Assembly: GCA_024305405.1 (NCBI GenBank)
Contig: JAKNDB010000054.1
Coordinates: forward strand, 434,001-498,000
Origin: Dirofilaria immitis
Taxonomy: Eukaryota > Nematoda > Chromadorea > Rhabditida > Onchocercidae
Direction: 5' to 3'
Length of the DNA stretch: 64,000 nucleotides
In this document: piece by piece, positions 14,213 through 34,387 of the stretch
Layout of the letters: each line of letters begins with the position of its first letter
How positions within the stretch are numbered: the first letter of the stretch is position 1
The notes under the pieces: generated by a model
What the model was told of the DNA's origin: nothing
The model's database searches: none
What the model saw: the letters and a program-made list of their open reading frames with translations, nothing else
Position numbers and translations under genes: made by a program

Positions 14213-17200
14213 TGCCATTCATGGGCAGTAGGTGGAAATACTAAGACTCTGAGAATGGGAATAAAAAAATAACTTCAATTAAAATAACTTCAATTAAATA
14301 AATAAATAGTTCCGTATCTTAGTAAAGGTTGAACCCGTGAATCTGCATGATTATCAAAAGAACTGCTTATTCATCCTTCATAAATTCATAATCTGTAACA
14401 TTAATATTATTTACATTTTTAAAAGCTCCATTCTTACTTTTTATGATTGTCAGAGATATCCAGAAAATTGAAATAATATCTGTTTCATTCTTTGGAGTTA
14501 TGTTTATAGTATTTGATTCCTTCTTCTCATGATTAGAAATCGTATGCTTTTGTTTACTATGGGGAAAGCCAGAGAATACAGTTTTATTACTTCCTGTATT
14601 GTTGATATTCGATATTAGTATCTGTGATTACAAGCACTGAAATTGTTGGATTTTTTGTATGTATTCATATCATAAGTTTGACATTGTATTTTTTTAATTG
14701 GTAATTACACATGGAACAAAGTCGCATTTGTTTTTTCCATATATCAGGTCACTAATTTCGGTTTTCGTTTTCGGATATATTTTTGCGTCGGTACAATACA
14801 ATTTCAAGATCGGAGAATGGATGGCAAAATACAAATCTATGTTTCTATAAATAATTCCTTAAATACATTTTATAATATTTTGCTAAAATTTTGTCATTTG
14901 CATAATATTTGTTTCATTTAATGCGGAGACTAATTCTGTAATGATGTTATAATTTATTACATGCTGTTGATACATAATTATATTTGTTTTTTTAAAAGTT
15001 ATAATATGGTTTGTACAATTCAATTATTAGCTAGACTGGTGAAACTATTTTGATTCTTCTTTTAATGCATTTCATAAATTTATATGCACTTTTCTAAATG
15101 ATTTAATAATTTCCATGTTATAACTTTGATTCTCAACATTTTGTAGTCATAGAAATAATAAAATATCTCGTCTCTCTATTAACACATATGTTTTATTATG
15201 TATGATAATATTTTATATTTATCTATTTGTGATACTTTGCTCTATTCGATTTGAACTATGTCGATTTTTTTCCATCAATTATTAAAAGTATGTGTTTAGG
15301 ATAAAATATCTTAAATCAATACAACTTACTTTTTCATTGCTTTATTCGGAAGTCATTATTTACGAAGGGCCTATAATTTGAGCTATGAAGCTAAAATAAA
15401 TTTAGTATCGTAATGTCTATAAAAAGCTTATTTAATAAAAGAAAGGAAAAGATGTCTTTGAAGTAATTTAATAGTCATAGCAGTAGCAATAGTTCAATAT
15501 TCTATAGATTTTCAGCCGATTAAATTTGCGAATTTACAAAACATTTGATGGATAATTATTGATTACTATTTTAGATGCTCAGTTTTGCTCATTCTATAAT
15601 TATGGAACAATGAAGAGTGGAATGGATCGAGAAGTGGATGAAATAATTTGTCTTGAAGACAAATTATAATTTTAATCTCTTTCGAGTTTCTAATCCTTGA
15701 AAAAAGTTTCTCTTTTTCATTTCAAGAACGTAGAAAGCAGTATGTTGTGAGATCTTTGATTATTAAAAGCTTCGGTTCCTCATACATCTATCTCTTGCGT
15801 TTCCTTGTCGTTAAGGAGAATGATTTAATACACTTCTACATTAATTAAATAGTCTTGCGAAAAAAAGGATATCTGCATTGATGATTCAGATGTTCGAGAG
15901 ATAGATGAATCTGGATTTGTAAAATTTAATGTTATTTCATAATTATATTCATTATACGGATATTTCTTAATAAGGAGGATAATGACTTGCTTCGATTAAT
16001 AGACCGTAAAGATGAAATTGTTTTGCTTTAACAATTCTCAAAATTCTCTCGATAATTTCATTCGAATCGGGAGATTTATTAACTTCTGAAGTTTTTCGAA
16101 AGACTAATTAATCTCTCAATTATCAATTATTTTTTGTACAAAAAGTTTGAAAAATATGTTCAAATGATGTAATTCGATAGATTAGACAGAAAAGTTATAG
16201 TTATTGAATTTTAAGCAGTACATTAAAATATGGAATTTCAGGCCAGTATTGATTCATGATCTCTCTTTATCACAGTTGGTGAAATGATTATGGTTTGGTT
16301 CATATATACAAATCTTTTTTGAAAGATAGAAAATTATTAAAATTAAAATTTCAAGTTCGCATAAGTTCTCATATGACAAACTTGATAACTGGCAAGGAAA
16401 TAACCTACATGTGTTTTTCTATCAGCCATAATTTGCAACAAATAATGAATAATAACGTCGGGAATGGAGGTTAAAGTTTTTCAATTTTTAAAAAATTGAA
16501 TTGCTAGAATGTTATGCTGCTTCAGAATATATTGATTCTTGGTCATTCTTAAAAATATTACGGCGTAATAAAGGTTAATAAAGGTGGATACTCTTAGCTC
16601 TTTCCCTTCAGTTGATCTTTTGTCGACAGATGATTTGAGATGTGGGAAATTAATGCGAGAGAGCGATATATAATGCAACTATCAAACTTGTGACATATGA
16701 CCTATGTTACTCACAAGCAAAGGCAATTTTGCAAAACGTTCAAAGATCATACTTCTTTATACTAACTACACTTTTCTTCTTCTAACACTATCAAGACTGA
16801 ATTTTCCATCAAATTGCTAGTATGTCAAAACACGGAAAAAACTATACCTTTTGCAGTGTATTACCAGATCATTAATTCGGTAATGAAAGTCCTTAATGTA
16901 CTCCCTACATTTTTCATAACTGGTATACATAAATTATCACAGCAAATATTCAAGGAATCGGAGTCTCCATAACATTAGAAAGGGCAAATTCTCAAATAAA
17001 TTTGTATGATTATAGCACTCCTAATTGCGTCCTATTATTCCTGCATACGAATGATAGTACTCTAATCTTGGGCTGACAAGCCGAACATAAATATAATGAT
17101 AAGAAAACAACTAAAATCGATCCCTTCCTGGCAATATAATCAAATATGTTTAACTTAATGCAGGAAAACACTAAACTTCACGAATGTTGTTCACTTGCAT

Positions 17201-17877
17201 TCGTTAAATTTTATTAAAATTAAAACCGCACAAAGAAACGACCAAATTAATAGAATGAATGGGACGCATGACTTAACTTTTTATCATCCACAAAAAATTT
17301 AGAAAATAAAACACTCATATAAAACAAATATTCTACGACCATTAAATCAGAACACTAGTACTGACCTCTAACCCCCACGAATTCCAGATGTTAATATTTA
17401 CACGCAGAGGTCAGCCATTATTACGAATGTTTCAATACTCCATCCATCCTCTGATTTTACAACTGCCCAATCGATAATGCCTACCAATCCCCTCCACCCG
17501 CCAGCGAACTTTCTAAAAATTCTACCTTTTGCATTAATTATATTTCAGACTAACCACACATATAGACGTTTTTTACATTTATCGCCAATTCCTCCAGTCC
17601 CTGCATTCCTACCCAAGCATAGAGTCCAAAAATAACAAATATGCAAGAATTTTTATTTCACAAATCCATAGACAAGACAAAAAAATTCATCCATTCTGAG
17701 AGCTAAAAGGATTTCAGACCAGTAAATTCGTCTTTAAAAGTCAGTGTTTCAATCCCAAAGGTCAATTTAATGAAGGAATCGCCCACTCGTTTTTTTTCAA
17801 AATCTTCGGAAGTCAATTTAATAAAGAAATCTACCACTTATCTTCTTCAAAAAAAAATTACAGCAAGCGGGAATAGA
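14213..17877. other. AT-rich intergenic region, no gene seen
   Basis: About 3.7 kb between the convergent ends of the sphingomyelin synthase-related gene and the polyubiquitin gene. It holds many stop codons in all frames, short direct repeats such as two copies of aaaataacttcaatt near 14265-14295, and no exon I can support. The 3' UTRs of both neighbours must lie at its edges. Confidence 0.5.
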
Positions 17878-23642
<5,765 letters not shown>

Positions 23643-26600
23643 TTAAATTTTGATTTCTTTCCGCCTTAGCATATTGAACTGTAGTGCCATATTCTTGAAA
23701 GTTTTTGCATTGTGAGTTTCTTTCAACATATTAACAACTTCCTGAGTATTCCCATATGGAAGATTATTTAAGCATTGCCTGAAATAACAAAAAAGCAATT
23801 AAAATCAAAAGTAACATGAACAACATCAAAAAACAAAAATTTTCTTCTGAAAAAGTGATGATGGAAACCAAAGACATAACAGTTCATGAATATTCTAACC
23901 TCGTCTCTTGTGGATAGTTTCGGGCAAGTAACATCAAAATTTCCGAAAGAGCTTCCGCTGTTGATTTCATGAGTTCAGTCTGTAGACGGCTAAACACAAT
24001 ACTAATAAGATTTTCACCAGCTTCTTGAAGCACTTCCATGAATGCATTATTATTGATTATATTCCTGATCATTGTAGCAAGCAGAACCGAACTCTTCCGA
24101 CACAGATTTGTATCTTTACTATTGGCTAATACCTAAAAATATAGTTAACATTATATCCCTTGCAGCATGCAGTTGAAAATTATATTTCTGACTCAGCATA
24201 TTTACCTAGCATAAACTTTACTTAATTCCACAAATAATCCAATGAATAAGTATGCTCATAAAAGAGCTCATATTAAAATTGAAATGGAATCTTTATTTCT
24301 TTAACTGATATATCATTAAAGCAAAAAGGCCATAAAAAAAACAAAAACTAACTTTGAGTATTATGTCAAGTACTGCTCGAAGAAAAGTGTATCCATATAG
24401 TGGTGAGCTGCATACAAATTTCCAGTCCTTCTTGACAATATGATAAGCCAATTCTATATGTTCTTCATTAAATTCTTCCACCGATTCATTGATATTTTTG
24501 AACCAAGATGCCATCTGTGTTGCAAGTTTCATGACCACATTATTCACATTACTACTCGAATAAATTAGAACTACTGATTTCGCTAATTTGCAAGCAGCAA
24601 TTGGATACTTTAACATTATAAAATCAAGAACAATACAGTAAGAGTCCAATAATTCTTGAGCATCATCTTGAGCAGCTATTAAACCTGAACGCAGGACATC
24701 ACAAATTTTCTCAACCAGGATTTCAGAAGACGAAAAATTCCGAAGCAAATTCAAGAGTAATGGCATAGACTGCCACAGTACAATATAAACTGCTCTTTTG
24801 GAAAGGTTTTCTCTTTCCTTGACTTTCATTGATAGAAGAATTTGATTGAATTTTCTGAGTACCTATTAGAGACGAAAGTACATCAAGCTCAAAAATACAT
24901 TCTTCCTCCAGACTTTCTATTGACTGCGAAGTTGTTGGTATGTGCCCTTCAGCAATTAGTTGCAGAATTTTTAGTCGTGGTGCAAGGATTGAATTCAGAC
25001 TTTCTAACACATAATCCGATTCATGTACAGCTAATGATAAACCCAGACATCGAAGAGCGCAAATCCGTTGTTTCCGTGGTTTCTGATTGTCATTGAAATA
25101 TTCATAGCACTTCTGTATCACTCGATCCATGACGTCTAGATGTGATGTACGCGATTCAAGATATTTTTCTAGATTTTTGAGTGCTTCATCCGTGGAACCA
25201 GCAATGTTAATAAATGCCAACGAAAGCTCTATACAAACTGTTTCCTGTTTGTCAGCTTCAGTTCCTGTACAGATAAGATGTGATAAAGAATAAAAGAGAT
25301 TCATCAAGGATTTTCCAAGCTGACTTGCTCCGTAAATATTATCCGTAAGATGCCAAGACAATAATGATGCAGAGTATTCCAAAATCTGACTGATTGTAAT
25401 TGCGTCATTTTCTGTCATGTAATCTGCTATTCGCTCAAGAAGATAGAAAATTACTTCCACCCTAAAAACAGATGGATAAAGTATGCAAATATAGCATGCA
25501 TTACATTTTTGTCAGTTCAAAGGACCACAAAGGTCTTCATAAAATTTCCAGATGAAAAGACAGTAGCAGCAGCATACACTGAATTGATTTTAATCACTCG
25601 AAGTCTATCAAAACATATATTGCAAAAATGCAGATTAAAATTCTATTTCGTTGACAAAAGATAATACAGCAAATAAAACATTCCAGATTTTCACGTGAAC
25701 TAATTTGACTTCTTAATGGTTTCTTATTAAACTAATTCCATCTTCTACTTTCTAGTACTTTGGCTCCTTTCATTACTAGTACGAAAAAATTTAAAAAAAG
25801 TATCTTAAAATATAAAATGAGATTCAATATTCTGAAATACATTATTGTTCGACGAATGATAACTAAGCTAATATTAAGGTAATCGTAGTATTAGGGTAAT
25901 CAATAACCTGATTTATTGATCGCAAACTGCAATCGGTTACATCCATCACAAAATAACAAAAAAATTTACTTGCAAATATCAGTTTTACTGATCGCTTCGC
26001 TCAATGATTTTACCAACATTGAAGTAGAATCCGATGGCGTGATCTCAAATGCATTTAAAGAAACTTCTACACGTTGAGCACGGTACCTGAATCATGAGAA
26101 TTTAAAATAGCTCAAGTTTTCAGTAGTGATCAAGAATTAAAGAAGTAATCTATCTCTAGTTTCAAAAAATGTTTTTACATTTGAATAGCCTACGGTGCTA
26201 TGTTTTTATTTCTCATCTCAATGCGTTAAGATACTTCACAGCACTGAAAAGTTTATTCTCTACCAAAAGTGTCGGCAAGGCATTTGATAGCCATTATCTA
26301 AAAAGCGAAGTGCTTGAAATCATTCAGCAAATTTGACAGTGATGTTGAACGCACTTTTTGCTGATCGATATATTTTTATATTGATTAATATAACCTGTAA
26401 TTTAAACCTTTCAAATTTTTCCACTTGTTCTTTATTAAACAGTTGAAACATATTCTGGGACGGATAAGCTAATTTTGTAATAGCAGACCACTGTAATCGT
26501 ACATAAAATGTGCTACACTCAGCAATCAACTGGAAAAAAATGATTCCTTGATGAATAATTTGACTTACAAATAGAATATATATGTTTGAAAATGAGCTAT

Positions 26601-29599
26601 AGCGAATATAGTGATTTAAAAGTTTCACAGAGTTTTATCTAACTGTCGAGGATTGAAAAATTATTTTTGAAAACTGTAGTCGAATAGCATAATAAAAAAT
26701 AAAGTGAACTGAATGCAATTCGATTTCAGATGTATACTTACCTCATTTCGTATAGCTTCGCTAACACGTGATCCAGGTAAAGAAAGCAAATCCTCCTTTA
26801 AAGTATTCCAGAAAGTTTCTGAGGCATCTGATATGACTTCATCATACGGGTAAACACCAGGCCAAAGCGAAATTTTTTCGAAAAATGCGCATAGGAGCCT
26901 GAAAACGAAGAACAAAAGTAAATAAACAATATCTGGGTCTTTCTAATTAAACAAAACTGTGAAAAACTGCTGATCGATAACTAAATAAAGTGTATTTCCT
27001 AGAAAGCAGAAAAAAGTTGAATTTCAAAACCGAAATCGATTTTTCTACTTAAAGGCAATAAGTTCTCATCGATTCATGCAAAAAAATGATGAGCTAACAA
27101 AAACTCCATAGGTGATATTTTTGTCAGCTTGCCTCAATACTTCGCCATTCCTTTTCTCCACACAACCAATCAGTATTGGTCGCATTGTAGTTTCAAAAAC
27201 TCGGCCAATGCTGACACTAGAAATCCATATTCTTCAAGTTCGGAGATGAAATCTTCCCGATTCACATCACTTTTTCCTGATATCTTTTGTTTAAAACATC
27301 AAGTTGTTCCACAATTGCCTGAAATGTATGTTGAATAAAGAAAGAAAAATACGAGGAGAAAGACAGAGAAAAGGGAAAGGTTGTCTTGACAGTTAAATAA
27401 TTAACTATGTTAAATAATTATCCTTTAAAAATGCCCATTTTCAAATTTGTAACTAGTTAAATAATTATCCTTTTAAAAATGCCCATTTTCAAATTTGAAC
27501 CATCATTTATTCTAGATATGCCAGAAATTTCAAGAAATTATGAAGATTTCTATTTTCTATGATTCCCAACAAAAATATTTTAAAAAATATAAGAAAAATG
27601 AAAGGAAAAATGAACCGGGCACGTGATACTCGCCAAAAACGTAGCCAGATCCATCGCTAAGCTTTCCATATACGGTAAATCAGAATGTGTCGAAATAACA
27701 ATCAGAATACGACCTAGTGCAACCCTAAATTGTGCATTTTAACAGTAGAAGTAAACAAAAATGAAATCACCAAGAATTTTCATACCACGACTCCTGAAGC
27801 AGCATCATTGTACCGTTTCTGTCTTACGATGTTTATCTACTGATAATAGATAGAACACGGAAAGTTGAACAGATTTCGAAGCAATAAAATACAAATAAAA
27901 ATCTTATGCCTTTTTTCCTTTTCAAGAAGAATAAATTCAACAAATACCTATCACTTATGTTCCCCAAGAAAGGCAAAAGCGCTGGCTGCCATCGTATTAG
28001 TTCAACGCCAGGTAATCGAAGCCACTGTTCAAGGCATTCAACAGCAGCATTCCTCAAAGACGGCGAAGAATCTTTATCACACAAAATCACATTGATAATT
28101 TTTATAACATCCTGAAAATGAAATCAAAACTACTGATAAAAATAAAATAATGAATAATATAATAAAGGACCTCAGCAAGCAGATTACTGCAATTATTTTT
28201 CATTTGTTAACTACCATTAATGAAAGAAAAGTAGTTATTAAACTGTTAATAACAACAATAAATGACGGTTTACTGCTTCATATAGCAAATATAGTGGTAT
28301 GAGTGAGAAATGCAACACTAAATGCAAGATACCTCAGCTTTTTGATGCAAAGATGATTTCAAAACAGATCGCTGCGATAATGGTAATCGTATACGATAAA
28401 ATTCCGCTGCCAACTCAGCCAAAACCCTAGCAATAAAAACAATACTGATTTTCAAAGCCATGATATGAATTAAACAAGTCAGCTGGAAAACAGATTGAAT
28501 TTTCCAGTTAAAAAAACTCATTGACTGATCAGTCAACAAATATCTGATTCATAGAAAAACTTGTGAGAATTAGTTTGAAAAATGGATAAAAATTTCACGA
28601 TATGATTTCATCCTTAAAAACAAGAAAAAATTACCTTAACAATAATTCTGGTTTATCACTCCACATCGTAGCTAAATCTTGAATTGGTTCCGACCAAATA
28701 TCTGGTATACAGCAAAGAACGAAAATAGCTAATGATGAAGTAAGCTTATTCGTGACAGATTGATTTAAAAACGGAGCACCGAGCGCCAATTTTTCCAAAA
28801 GTGTTTCTTTGACTTTTACTATCTAAAAAAATTTTCTTTTAATAACTTCAAAAATCTTTCCAAATAATTCCGCCGCATTTTTAGAAAATAATAGTAATCT
28901 ACAATCCTCCATGTTACTTTTACATCTGAATTCTTCGCAATAATTGGAATAAAAATGAAAATGTCTACACACCAAAGCTTCATTTGACAGGCATTTCTCC
29001 CAATGTTCACGTATTGTATCATAAAAATGCATGCTCCAAAATGTTGCACAATAGTTGGTTGTTCGAAATCAAGCAAACGAAATGATATCATGAATCCATT
29101 TTCGGCTATAAACAATCTATCATTTTTTCAGATTATTTGCATGATAATTTTTGCTGATCGTTCCATTCATTTTTGGGCATGATTGCATTGTCTCCAGACG
29201 TAAAATACATAGTAATATTTGTGACTTACATTCTAAATTATACAAATTCATTTAATGCGAAAATTTTTTAACATTTTTTTTCGGAAAAATTCTGACCTGT
29301 GGTTCATAGTTCTCGAATAACAAGAAAAGATGTTATAATAACCAGCAAAAAGAAGCAATTTTAACTATTTCATCACAAAAATAAATCTTATTCTTTGTTA
29401 CTAGTTGATATAAGAAGGGATGTTTTATCCACTGATTGTTATTTGTATGGCTTTCGCTTAATGTTATACATAGCCTACATTTCTTTAGCGTAGTCAATGC
29501 ATTATCCAATTCTCGACATCGCTTTTGATCTGTTGTCGTATGCAATTCATTCAGTGCCGCAACAATCTGTGACACCATAGCACCGTCCTTATCAACCAT
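23643..29599 (-). CDS. Importin-13-like karyopherin (importin-beta family)
   Basis: A HEAT-repeat nuclear transport receptor that binds Ran-GTP and carries cargo through nuclear pores; importin-13 works in both directions. The N-terminus (29599, MVDKDGAMVSQIVAALNELH) resembles the start of importin-13. The mid segment at about 26760-26895 (LWPGVYPYDE...ETFWNTLKEDLLSL) matches the importin-13 region around TFWYTLQDDILSF better than transportin-3. Further HEAT-type helices lie at 24293-25460, and the protein ends MLRRKEIKI just before the stop at 23643-23645. About a dozen exons; not all boundaries were resolved. The exon at about 28.9-29.1 kb needs one extra base in the A run 29023-29027 to read HFGACIFYDTIREHWEKCL. 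Near 24780-24870 the frame also changes, by an extra base or a very short intron of about 40 bases. A TTTTGTTAG acceptor lies a little before the ATG. Confidence 0.8.
27409..27501. repeat. Two-copy 47-bp tandem repeat in an importin-13 intron
   Basis: The unit beginning GTTAAATAATTATCC and ending CATTTTCAAATTTG occurs at 27409-27455 and again at 27456-27501, differing by one base in a T run and at the end. It lies wholly in intron sequence. Confidence 0.85.
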
Positions 29600-32599
29600 T
29601 TTTCCGATTATTAACCACCTAACAAAATAATTGACCTAAATGAAAATAAACCGTTTGAATTTATTGATATATTAAAACTTCATGTATGAAGCGGAATAAA
29701 CGCATGAAACAAATTGTTAATTTTAATTGTTCGTACAAATATTTATGCTTAATTTATCAATATGAAGCAAAAACTGATTAGAAGAGTATTTATTTGATTT
29801 ATATAAATTGAAATTTGCTCAGAATGTCGACTAAATTATTTAATATTTAGTAAAAACGATAATAAAAGCTAATATTTTCATCATTCAAAGAATATTCAAT
29901 TGTTATGAAAAAAAAGAATAGATAACCCATAATTTCTATAAATATAATATAAATTTAACAATTCAATAGAATACAGTAAATAATAGAGAGAAATATTCTC
30001 AAACATGCTATATTCAATTCATCAAAACTTTCTCTTTCTAATCAATGCATTCATTCATACATATATATAAATAAATATTATCAAATGAAAAATGATAAAA
30101 CATGCAGTACAATAATTCTGACAAGCAATAATTCTACTGATAATGCAACAAATAATACAATTTATCATCTAATTTATTTCGTCATTTTATGTAATGTTGA
30201 AGTGAAAGAAGAACAAACTAATAGAAAGGAATTTGAACTAAAGAGAAATTCAATCTGAGATGTCAGAAGTGAAATGATAAAACTGGAAGAGTTTTTTCAT
30301 AGATTTTCGTCTTATGTGCAAATGAAATAATGCACTCCCGAAAAATAAGCACATCTTTCTTTATCTATAATCATCTGTAAAGTAAGATGAAAAAATTATT
30401 CCTACATATTGTTCAAGTATTCACTGCATATGTTCTCTGCATGCACTTACTGCATGCAGCACTTACTACATGCAGAGAACGCATGTCGTATTTACTGCAT
30501 ACAAAGAATGCATGCAGTAAGTGCAAGTAGCTACCAATCATCCTATGATACTCACCAATTTCAAAAACAAAAACAAAAACAAAATACTACCCGGCGTCTG
30601 CTCGATTATATCTTATCAAAATGCAATCAAATATTTTCCTGCCAGCCTGTTTCGGATGTCGTTGGCTTACTAGTAAGAAATTTACTTATTTAGAAGATTA
30701 ATTGATAACATATCTGTGAGGTTGAAAATTTTCGTGAAATTTAAGTTAATTAATGTAACAGAATACAATTTTTCTAAATTTTAATTTTAGACTATATTTT
30801 AATGAAATTTTAAAGGAATAAATTCAAAACTTAAAAACTTGATCAATTAAGTCTAATCATTTTTCTTGTTTATCATGAATTATAAAAACTTTTACAGATT
30901 ATTTAGACGCATTTTCATATAGCCTTAAGTCTCATTGCAAATTCCTTGCAATCATTGTTAATCATAACGAAACTGGTGAGTCAATTAAACGATGAAATAG
31001 TCGGGATCGGGGAAATGATTTCAATTATCAGATTCAAACTTGTCATTTAGATTGTATTTATGACGATGAAAATAATATGGCTATCATAGCTCTGATTTTT
31101 CACTTAATTTAATGATAATTTTGAGTAATTTAAATTTAATATTTCATTATTATCATTGAAACAATGAATAGGCGCTAATTTGTTTAAATTTATACTTTTC
31201 ATATATTTCTTTGGAATTGTGTTTGCAATTAATTCAAATTAATTATTGATGTGCTATATAAATATAAACACAAATTCATTAATTGAAATCATTTTTCATA
31301 CATTTATAAAAAGATTAAATGAAGGAATTATTCTCTCCAGAAATTAGAATAATGAAATAATTATTTTGTGTAACAATTGTTGCAACTTTTATCATTCATT
31401 AGAAAGTTCAATTTTAATTATTAATTTCCAGAACAACGAATCATTATCAAAACTCTTATCATTTTATCAATTTTTGACCATTCTATTTGCTAATTTTTAT
31501 AATGATGAATCATTATCGATTGAAGATATATCAAATTTCGTCCGAGATAGAACTATTTTCGATAACATGCTTTATATGGCTATGATAATCGATAATATTT
31601 GCAAACCTTCTCCCTCTCTATTATCAGTATATTTGAGCTAAACTTTAATTTAAAATCAATCAATGCTAATTCACTTATCGATTCATACTATATCACTCTC
31701 CCTCCTTCCTCGTGACACCTTCTCAATCAATATTTTTTTGGCTCATAATATGGTTTTTAACATAAGCATCACGTTTCGCGTACATTTGTGGGACAAAAAT
31801 TGCATAGTTCACGGTGTGCTACCCTTACAATTAGATATCATACGTGACATACATTTTATAGATCATGATATATCTTTAAATCTCAAACTTGGCTAAATTT
31901 GAAATATAATAACAAGATAAGGACTTAACATTTCGAAATCAGAGTTATCATTTGTTAAGTATTTAAAGCATTCATTTTAACTTCATTTATAAGTTCTTAG
32001 TTTGTTTGTCGAAATTTTGTTTACTTTTTTCTATCAAAAGATTTAAACTTTTTTAAATATATTATCCTTTTCTCTCTCTCGCTCCCTTATTCTATCATCC
32101 TTCTCTCTCTCTCCTTTTTTTTCTTAATTTTATACTTCTTCTTGAGTTTTTTTCAGAATTAGAAATTTTTTTCTTTTTGAAATTTATAAAAATATTGCAG
32201 ATAAGACGCTTATTTTTTTGTTTTTGAATTTATGAAAATTCGAATATGATTGTTTAGTTGTTGACTAAAATTGAAATAACATTATAGCTAATGAAAGTAT
32301 TATTTTATTTCTTTTTCATTTCAAATATTTCCATTTTAAATTAAAATTACGATCAGATGAATTGATAATATGATATGTTATAGATTTAATGCATTTATTC
32401 CAGTCATTATAATTAATGAAAGTATAATTTCATTTCTTTTTCATTTCGAATATTTCCATTTTCATTGCTATCATTATAAAAATTTAATCAAACTTGATGA
32501 TCCAATTAGACTAATCGTTAATCAATGAAAAAAACTTTTCATCATTTTTATTAATGAAACTGTAGCATGATAAGTTTATCAATTATAGCTTATTATACA
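29600..32599. other. Divergent intergenic region between importin-13-like and COMT-like genes
   Basis: About 3 kb, extremely AT-rich, upstream of both neighbours. It carries a nested inverted-repeat cluster at 30432-30524, CT-rich stretches at about 32070-32120, and two forward open frames in the same reading frame (31366-31641 and 31663-31896) with no recognisable family. No exon can be assigned with confidence. Confidence 0.45.
30432..30524. repeat. Nested inverted repeats built on TGCATGCA
   Basis: A 16-base perfect inverted pair, GCACTTACTGCATGCA at 30443-30458 and its complement at 30509-30524, encloses half of a second perfect 12-base pair, GTTCTCTGCATG at 30432-30443 and its complement at 30469-30480. 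Several other TGCATGCA or CATGCAG words lie inside. The arms could form alternative hairpins. Confidence 0.85.
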
Positions 32600-34387
32600 A
32601 TGAGTAATGAAATTCAAGATCGGCAATATATTACTGTTGCAAAAAGTTACGATACCAATGATCCAATTATTCAATATTGCGCAAATGTTCGCTTTTTTTT
32701 AAGTCGAGAATTTTATTTCTGTTTCATAATGTTTATTAAATTCCTTTTAGCTATTTTTATTTTTTGAAATGTTTAACTAATAAATGTAAAAACATTTCCT
32801 ATTCGAACTTATTTGTTATCTTCAAATTCTATTAAAAATATCAAATTTAAATGACATTTATTTTTTTCTTTCTCTTAATTCTCCAAAGATATGGCAAACG
32901 ATTGATTGATTGATTGATTAATTAATTGATTGATTGGTTATAAATTTTGCATTTAAAAGTATAATCATTTAGCTATCAGTAAAACAAGATGATATGGAGA
33001 AAGAGCTTCGTGAAAAGACTATACAAATTCATAAGGATTATATAATGCTCGGAGCACCTGAAGTACTTGAATTGGGAAAAATATGATCAGATTAATTAAA
33101 GCTAAACGTATTTTGGATATTGGTTTGTTATGAGCCCTATTTAAGACTATTGATTATTTTATATAAAAGTCATTTTAAATTATCGAATTATTTGAATGAT
33201 ATCATAAATGATAATATTGTTTATCAAACCAAATGCAACATTAAACTAAATTAATGCAAATATTTTTTTCTTAATCGAAATTGGCTTATTAATTATATTA
33301 TTTAATTAAATGTACTTGCAGGTACCTTTACTGGAGCATCGGCATTAGCATGGGCTCTTGCTTTATCATCAGATGGTGAAGTGTTATCAATCGATGTATC
33401 ACATGAAAGTTTGAATATTACAGGAAAAACAATTTTCGATAAAATCCCAAATATTACCAAGAAGATTAATTTTAAATTGGGCTCAGCTTTGGAAGTACTG
33501 GGTAAATGTGCAAAAGATTAATTAAATTTCAATCAAATGATAAGCTTGATTGAGAAAGAGCATGTGATATAATTTCTGATTGTTATCATTTTAATTAGGG
33601 ATCAATTCGATTTACAGATTAGCAAATTAATAAAAATTTCTCAACTAATCAACTAAAAATGATCAGCAACTATACTTATCAAATTTCTTCAGATTCTTTG
33701 ATAGCTGATGGTCAGTCGGAGAAATGGGATTTCGCATTTATTGATGCTGATAAGCAAAATTATCCAAATTATTATGAACGATGTGTTCAACTGCTTAGAT
33801 CAGGTGGAGTTATACTCATTGATAATGTAAGTTAAATTTTTATTTTTTAAATTAGCATTATATTACAAAATTAAAAAAATTTTCATCTAACAGAGATGTT
33901 CTGAATACATATTAAACGATCGATTATTCTGAGCAAATTGCTTACCTTTATTTTATTTGCAGTGGTACTTTTTTTCTTCGAACTCTTTTATATAATTAAT
34001 TTCTACTATATAGAATTTATCCCAAAAAAAATTTAATATTCAGGTTGTGCTATAGTTAACAGAAATTTAATTACAAATTTAGATTTAATTTAATAAAAAA
34101 TTGAAAATTTTATTTGTAACATCCCTGCATTCTTTCGCATTATTTGCTTATGCTCGTTTAGAAAAAATTATCACTAATCTTATGCTATGGATGAGTTCAA
34201 ATTGTTTATAAATGTTGTTATTGATAAAATTTTATAGGCTTTATGGGGAGGTCAAGTTATCAAAGAGAATAAAGATTATACAACCCAATGCATTGACAAG
34301 ACTAACCAGCTAGTCTCTAGAGATAATCGTGTTGACAATCTTCTGCTCACTCTTGGTGATGGCATACATCTAATTTTTAAGCATTAA
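32600..34387 (+). CDS. Catechol-O-methyltransferase-like SAM-dependent O-methyltransferase (caffeoyl-CoA/COMT class I fold)
   Basis: A small soluble methyltransferase using S-adenosylmethionine and a divalent metal, of the nematode comt family; the substrate is not readable from sequence. Exons: 32600-32686 ([29 protein letters not shown]), 32973-33122, 33322-33501, 33693-33826 and 34238-34387. Motif I is [18 protein letters not shown] across the second junction. The metal and catalytic region is [16 protein letters not shown] followed by IDNALWGGQV across the last junction. The protein ends [11 protein letters not shown], about 234 residues, as in the family. An in-frame upstream ATG at 32567 would add 11 residues; 32600 is preferred by similarity. 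The exon 32973-33122 needs one extra A in the run 33077-33081 to read [20 protein letters not shown], like other frame breaks here. Introns hold a (TTGA)n tract at about 32902-32935. Confidence 0.88.
32902..32935. repeat. (TTGA/TTAA)n tetranucleotide repeat
   Basis: A short imperfect GATTGATT-type microsatellite in the first intron of the COMT-like gene. Confidence 0.8.

Noticed and set aside
29600..32599. Transposon or bacterial endosymbiont insertion in the large gap
   Set aside because: No transposase or reverse transcriptase motif, terminal repeat pair or bacterial gene was seen; only AT-rich DNA and the local inverted repeats.
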